Shown here: positions 60,397 to 64,000 of the stretch, piece after piece
Layout of the letters: the number at the start of each line of letters is the position of its first letter
Numbering within the stretch: the stretch's first letter is position 1
NCBI GenBank assembly: GCA_002335605.1
Contig: BEDY01000001.1
Coordinates: 1,550,001 to 1,614,000, forward strand
Direction: 5' to 3'
Length of the DNA: 64,000 nucleotides
Origin: Prillingera fragicola
Taxonomy: Eukaryota; Basidiomycota; Tremellomycetes; Trichosporonales; Trichosporonaceae
The notes under the pieces: generated by a model
What the model was told of the DNA's origin: nothing
Seen by the model: the letters and a program-made list of their open reading frames with translations, nothing else
Databases searched by the model: none
Program-made: the position numbers and the translations under genes

Positions 60397-61525
60397 CTAC
60401 TGGAAACCCATGCGCATAGGCGGAGGAGGAGGCGGAGCACCGTACTGCTGCTGCTGCTGTTGACCGTAGCCGTTTGCTGCGTAGCCTTGCTCGTAGCCCT
60501 GTTGAGGATAACCTTGCTGAGGATATCCCTGCTGTGCGGGGAATCCAGCTGGAGGTGCGGGAGGGTAACCAGCTTGGGGCGGAACGCCGATAACATTGGA
60601 TGGAGCAAATCCAGCCGGAATGGGTGGAGGAGCGACAGCAGCAACGGCGGGTGCGGGTACAGGAGCGACAGGAGGGACATATGGCGCAGCGGCTCCAGCG
60701 TAGGCACCGAAGGCTCCTCCGCCGGGCAGCATCGAGTGTTTCTTGGCTTGCGATGCCAGCAAACGCTCCGCCTGGGTACCATGTCGCTCGCCCTTGCCAT
60801 CCTTTTTAAATGCGAACTGCACAGAGATCTGTTTTCCGCCTAGGAACTGGCCGTTCATGTTCTCGATCGCCATGTCCGCTGCCTCAAAGTCGTGGTACGA
60901 GACGAAGCCATAGCCCTTCGACTCGCCAGACGACGGGTCACGCGCAATCTGTACAGTTAGCTTCTGGCGTGCATAGCGCCGTAAAACTTACTTTGGGATG
61001 CTCTGCAATAGCTCCAAAGGTAGCAAAAGTGTCATAAAGCGCGTTCTCGTCCACAGTCGTGTCCAGGTTACCAATGAACAGATTGGCGCCAACATCAAGC
61101 TGCTTCTTGTCGTACGACGCCTTGTTGACGCGAATAGGTTTTCCGAACAGCTTGATCTGATTCATAATCTTGACAGCATACTCGGCATCGTCTTCGGCCA
61201 GAAACTCGCAGAATCCAAAGCCTTGATGTGCCATCGAGATACGGTCTTTGGGCAGAAAGACATTTGCTTTCATGTGGGTCAGTATTGCTCGCAAATCTTC
61301 GAGTTCTTGACAACTCACACACAGGTCCAGCTTGCCTGTAACGTCAGCGTCCAGTAACAACGGCACAACTCACAGCATGAGCTCCCATATCAACGCATCC
61401 GTACACCGTTCATCGAGGTTTCCCTGTATCATTAGCTGCCAACCAACCAGGGGGTCAAAGCTGCCACAACTCACCAAGTACACTGTCGCCTCCTGATTCC
61501 TATCCTGTTCGGGCTTATTCTGCAT
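60397..61525 (-). CDS. HSH49: SF3b spliceosome subunit SF3B4/Hsh49
   Basis: Five exons: 61525-61475, 61423-61374, 61335-61319, 61266-60992, 60948-60397 (945 nt, 314 residues). Two RRMs sit at about residues 13-90 ([23 protein letters not shown]1-like GFGFCEFL) and 100-180 ([28 protein letters not shown]). The inter-RRM block [20 protein letters not shown] and the post-RRM block [12 protein letters not shown] with AERLLA are diagnostic of SF3B4. The tail is Pro/Ala/Gly/Gln-rich with GYPQQ repeats. In the U2 snRNP it contacts pre-mRNA upstream of the branch site. Exon 3 is only 17 nt; its donor was fixed by matching the exact spacing [14 protein letters not shown]. Confidence 0.94.
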
Positions 61526-61702
61526 TTTGAAGCACGGCCGCCTGTTAGATGCAGTTTGTGATTGTTTTGGAAGGAAGCTTCATCCCTATGTCAAGAGACG
61601 GAAAGAGAGGGATGCAGACGGAAGCAAATACTGTGGTGGCAACGGTCAGATTTCAATCTCCGTGTCCATTAGTGATCTTGATATGGTGTTACATACAGCA
61701 GA
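61526..61702. other. Spacer between HSH49 start and SWR1 stop
   Basis: 177 bp between two minus-strand genes, so HSH49 promoter and SWR1 3' UTR must overlap here. Confidence 0.5.
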
Positions 61703-64000
61703 CTACAATGACGAGAAGTAGTCCCAATCCCACTCAACTGTACGCAGCATGTACTCGTCCACAGCTCCTGGCTCATCCTCGTCATACTCTTCCTCCTCTT
61801 CCATCGGAGCCGGAGTACTGGTCCCGCTAACTTCTGCCGTAGCCAAGCGGCTGGCAACCGCCGCAGTGCCAGTGGGTGCCACTGACACTGACTTGGAGCG
61901 GCCCATCTCCGTCTTCTTGGCCATGGTACCGTCATCGCCAAACTCTGCAAAGTCCATCTCGCCTTCTCCTTGAGCAACACGAGCCGCTTCGACATCTTCT
62001 TCGTCCTCGACCTGGGCGAGGGCGAGAGCAAGTTCGCGTTCTTGTCCCAAGCGCGGTGCAGCAGCCTGGGCATCCTCTGCCTCGGGCTCTTGCTCCACGT
62101 CGACGTCCTCGATGCGGTCGTCCTCCGCGCCCTCCTCTACAACAGCCTTCATGTCGTCATCAAGCATGTCGCGCCAGTCCATTCGTCCAAAGAACTCCGT
62201 CGTAAAGTCGCCGTCTTGGATGACTACGCGGTCGAGAAGTCGCTTCTGGTTGGCCTTCTTGAGCATGTTCTCCTCAACAGTATGGGACGAGACAAAACGA
62301 TAGATATGGACCTCTCGTGTTTGTCCGATACGATGAGCACGATCCATACACTGTCGATCCATCGATGGGTTCCAGTCAGAGTCGTAGAAGAACACAGTGT
62401 CGGCTCCAGTAAGGTTGATGCCTACTCCGCCCGAGCGGCTGGAAGCAATAAAGCAGAAAATGCGGTTGTCCGAGTTGAACCTTTCAGTGATGACCTGGCG
62501 ATCCTCGATCTTGGTGCTGCCATCAAGACGAAGGTAACGATGTCCATTGTAGCTGAGAAAGATTTCAAGAATGTCAAGCACGCGAGTCATCTGCGTAAAG
62601 ATGAGAACACGATGGCCGTCTGCTTTGAGGTCGCGCAGCATTTCTGCTAGCTTCTGCAGCTTGCCACAGTCGTACTGTAGAAGACTGGAGTCCGGGAACG
62701 CGATCTGTAGCTTGACAGTTGGCATGTGCAAGCTGTCAAAGTCGGGCTCATGCAAGCTGGGGAGGTCTGGGTCTACTCCGGCCAGTGCAAAGGCTGGAAG
62801 GTCGCAGGTCACAGCATTTGGAGGAATGACAGCGAATCGCTCAATGAGAGGCGCCATCTGTTCAACGCGTTCTACTAGAGAGTGAACGAATGGAGCGGCT
62901 GGAGGTTCGTGCCCATTGAACATGTCTGACTCCCCGCGACCAGCGGCGCTCTGTGGGAGGAGGTATCGAGGGAGGTGAGACAGCATCCTCAACGTTGTTG
63001 AGCCATAGATGGGTCCGGATTGGCAGCGGAAGCGATTAATGTCCCGCATGGCCTCCCAACGTGCTTCAGTCGCCTTCTGAAGGGTGTGCTCGCGGTACTT
63101 GGCCCAGCCCTCAATGGTGCGAGCATCCTGTGGCGGAGGCGGGGGTTGACGTCCCTTCTTGGCTGGCTCGATGGCATACGGCAGCTGGTCGCTGGCGTCC
63201 AATCGACTACGTCGAGCTGCCGCCCAGCCAGACTCGTCCTCGTGTGACGTAACGATAAGGTTCATGCCAACGAGGTTAAGCTTTTCATCTTCCTCGGCTA
63301 GCAGTCGCTTGCGCAGTAAGAGTTCCGAGGGCTGGAAGTCACTGGCAACTCCACGATCCATGGCAAAGCTAGTGCGAACAGGTCGAACTTCGAACAAATC
63401 TGGATGGTTGCACACCTTGCGTAGCTGCATTAGCGTGTTTACGACTCCGAGGTATCCTCCTGAGGTCAAGGCTTCACGTGTCGAAGCACGGGACATGAAC
63501 TCCTCGTACAGGAAGCGCTGGCGTTTCGACAGTCGGCAGTATACGACATGCTCAAACTTGCCGGGAAGCTCAGTCTCCACCTCAGCTTTCAAGCGGCGAA
63601 GGATGAACGGACGAAGCAGGGTATGCAGCTTGGAGACTGTCTCCAGCATCTCCTCATCGATTGTCTCGCCCGACTCTACTGCCTTGTCCATAGGATCTAA
63701 AGTCAGTTATCGTTCATATATCTGCACTTACTGGAGAACCACTCGGTGAACTCTTTGTGATTCGCAAATCCAACAACAGCCGTAGCGTCGGCAGTGATGC
63801 CGTTGGGCATAAGAAAATAGAGTAGACTCCACAACTCCATGAGGTTGTTCTGCAGTGGAGTTCCAGTGAGCAATAGTCGGCGCTGGGTCTTGAAACCCAA
63901 CAGAGTCTGCCAACGCTGGCTGCGAAAGTTCTTGATGTTGTGTGCTTCGTCGAGGATCATGTACACCCAGTTCTTGCGGCGGAAGATGTGCTGGTCGGCA
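61703..64000 (-). CDS. SWR1: SWR1 chromatin-remodelling ATPase, C-terminal part (gene continues past window edge)
   Basis: Visible exons are >64000-63732 and 63696-61703 (35-nt intron, phase 1), giving about 750 C-terminal residues. The first helicase lobe supplies the DEAH box (ILDEAHNIKN), SQRWQTLLGF and LLTGTPLQNNLMELWSLL. Lobe 2 shows LRPFILRRLKAEVETELPGK, SGGYLGVVNTLMQLRKVCNH and NPDLFEV-like HPDLFEVRP, then a roughly 300-residue insertion, then VLIFTQMTRVLDILEIFL, YLRLDGSTKIEDRQ, SSRSGGVGINLTGADTV and DRAHRIGQTREVHIYR. The large insertion and the TREALTSGGYLG block identify Swr1/SRCAP rather than Ino80 or Snf2. The enzyme exchanges H2A for H2A.Z. An acidic C-terminal tail ends the protein. 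Confidence 0.93.

Noticed and set aside
61703..64000. Assignment of the remodeler as INO80
   Set aside because: Lobe sequences and the block TREALTSGGYLG, with the large insertion before the final lobe, fit Swr1/SRCAP better.

Overview
The window is nuclear DNA of a basidiomycete yeast, most probably a tremellomycete of the Trichosporonales/Cryptococcus group. The evidence is a GC-rich coding style, almost every gene split by very short introns (mostly 35-60 nt, GTGAGT/GTAAGT donors, CTAAC/CTGAC branch sites, CAG/TAG acceptors), several micro-exons, dense head-to-head and tail-to-tail gene packing, and protein sequences that look basidiomycetous (verprolin, a GT90/CAP10 glycosyltransferase, GPI-anchored Ala/Gly-rich proteins). 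I rebuilt gene models by following reading-frame phase across each intron. Exon coordinates are in the entries, and total coding lengths were checked to be multiples of three.

Layout from left to right: 3' end of a membrane protein (2-1113, +); bZIP factor (2111-4133, +); verprolin VRP1 (4480-6416, -); ER-fusion GTPase SEY1 (6789-9523, -); cytochrome oxidase subunit COX4 (10328-11056, -); an unknown disordered protein with PIP-box-like motifs (11402-13613, +); phospholipid:diacylglycerol acyltransferase LRO1 with 18 exons (14470-17396, +); membrane-anchored GH5 exo-beta-1,3-glucanase (19521-22078, +); FAD oxidoreductase of the COG2907 type (22572-24446, -); vacuolar iron transporter CCC1 (25617-26929, +); GT90 glycosyltransferase (27312-29496, -); RPB9 (30571-31104, +); an ABC transporter fused in frame to the heme O synthase COX10 (31281-34741, -); GATA factor (35427-37773, +); KDEL receptor ERD2 (37991-38906, -); P5A ATPase SPF1 (39388-43281, +); beta-carbonic anhydrase (44343-45155, +); GPI-type Ala/Gly-rich protein (45594-46698, -); thymine/uracil-DNA glycosylase (48503-49972, -); rhodanese-tyrosine phosphatase of the Pyp type (50167-53287, -); small secreted Cys-rich protein (55590-56200, +); mitochondrial RNase II DSS1 (57137-60264, +); SF3b subunit HSH49/SF3B4 (60397-61525, -); and the 3' part of the chromatin remodeler SWR1 (61703-64000, -).

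Most of this is ordinary housekeeping content with no operon-like logic. Two pairs make functional sense: ERD2 and SPF1, both ER-homeostasis genes, diverge from one 481-bp spacer, and COX4 and COX10 both serve cytochrome oxidase but lie 20 kb apart. The most unusual object is the single 1141-residue reading frame that joins a complete mitochondrial half-size ABC exporter (MDL1/ABCB10-like) to a complete COX10, with a linker that resembles a mitochondrial presequence. Three micro-exons of 5-7 nt, a perfect 16-bp inverted repeat in a gene-free stretch and a Cys-Cys motif cluster at the N terminus of CCC1 are also worth a second look. No tRNA, rRNA, transposon or CRISPR array was recognised.
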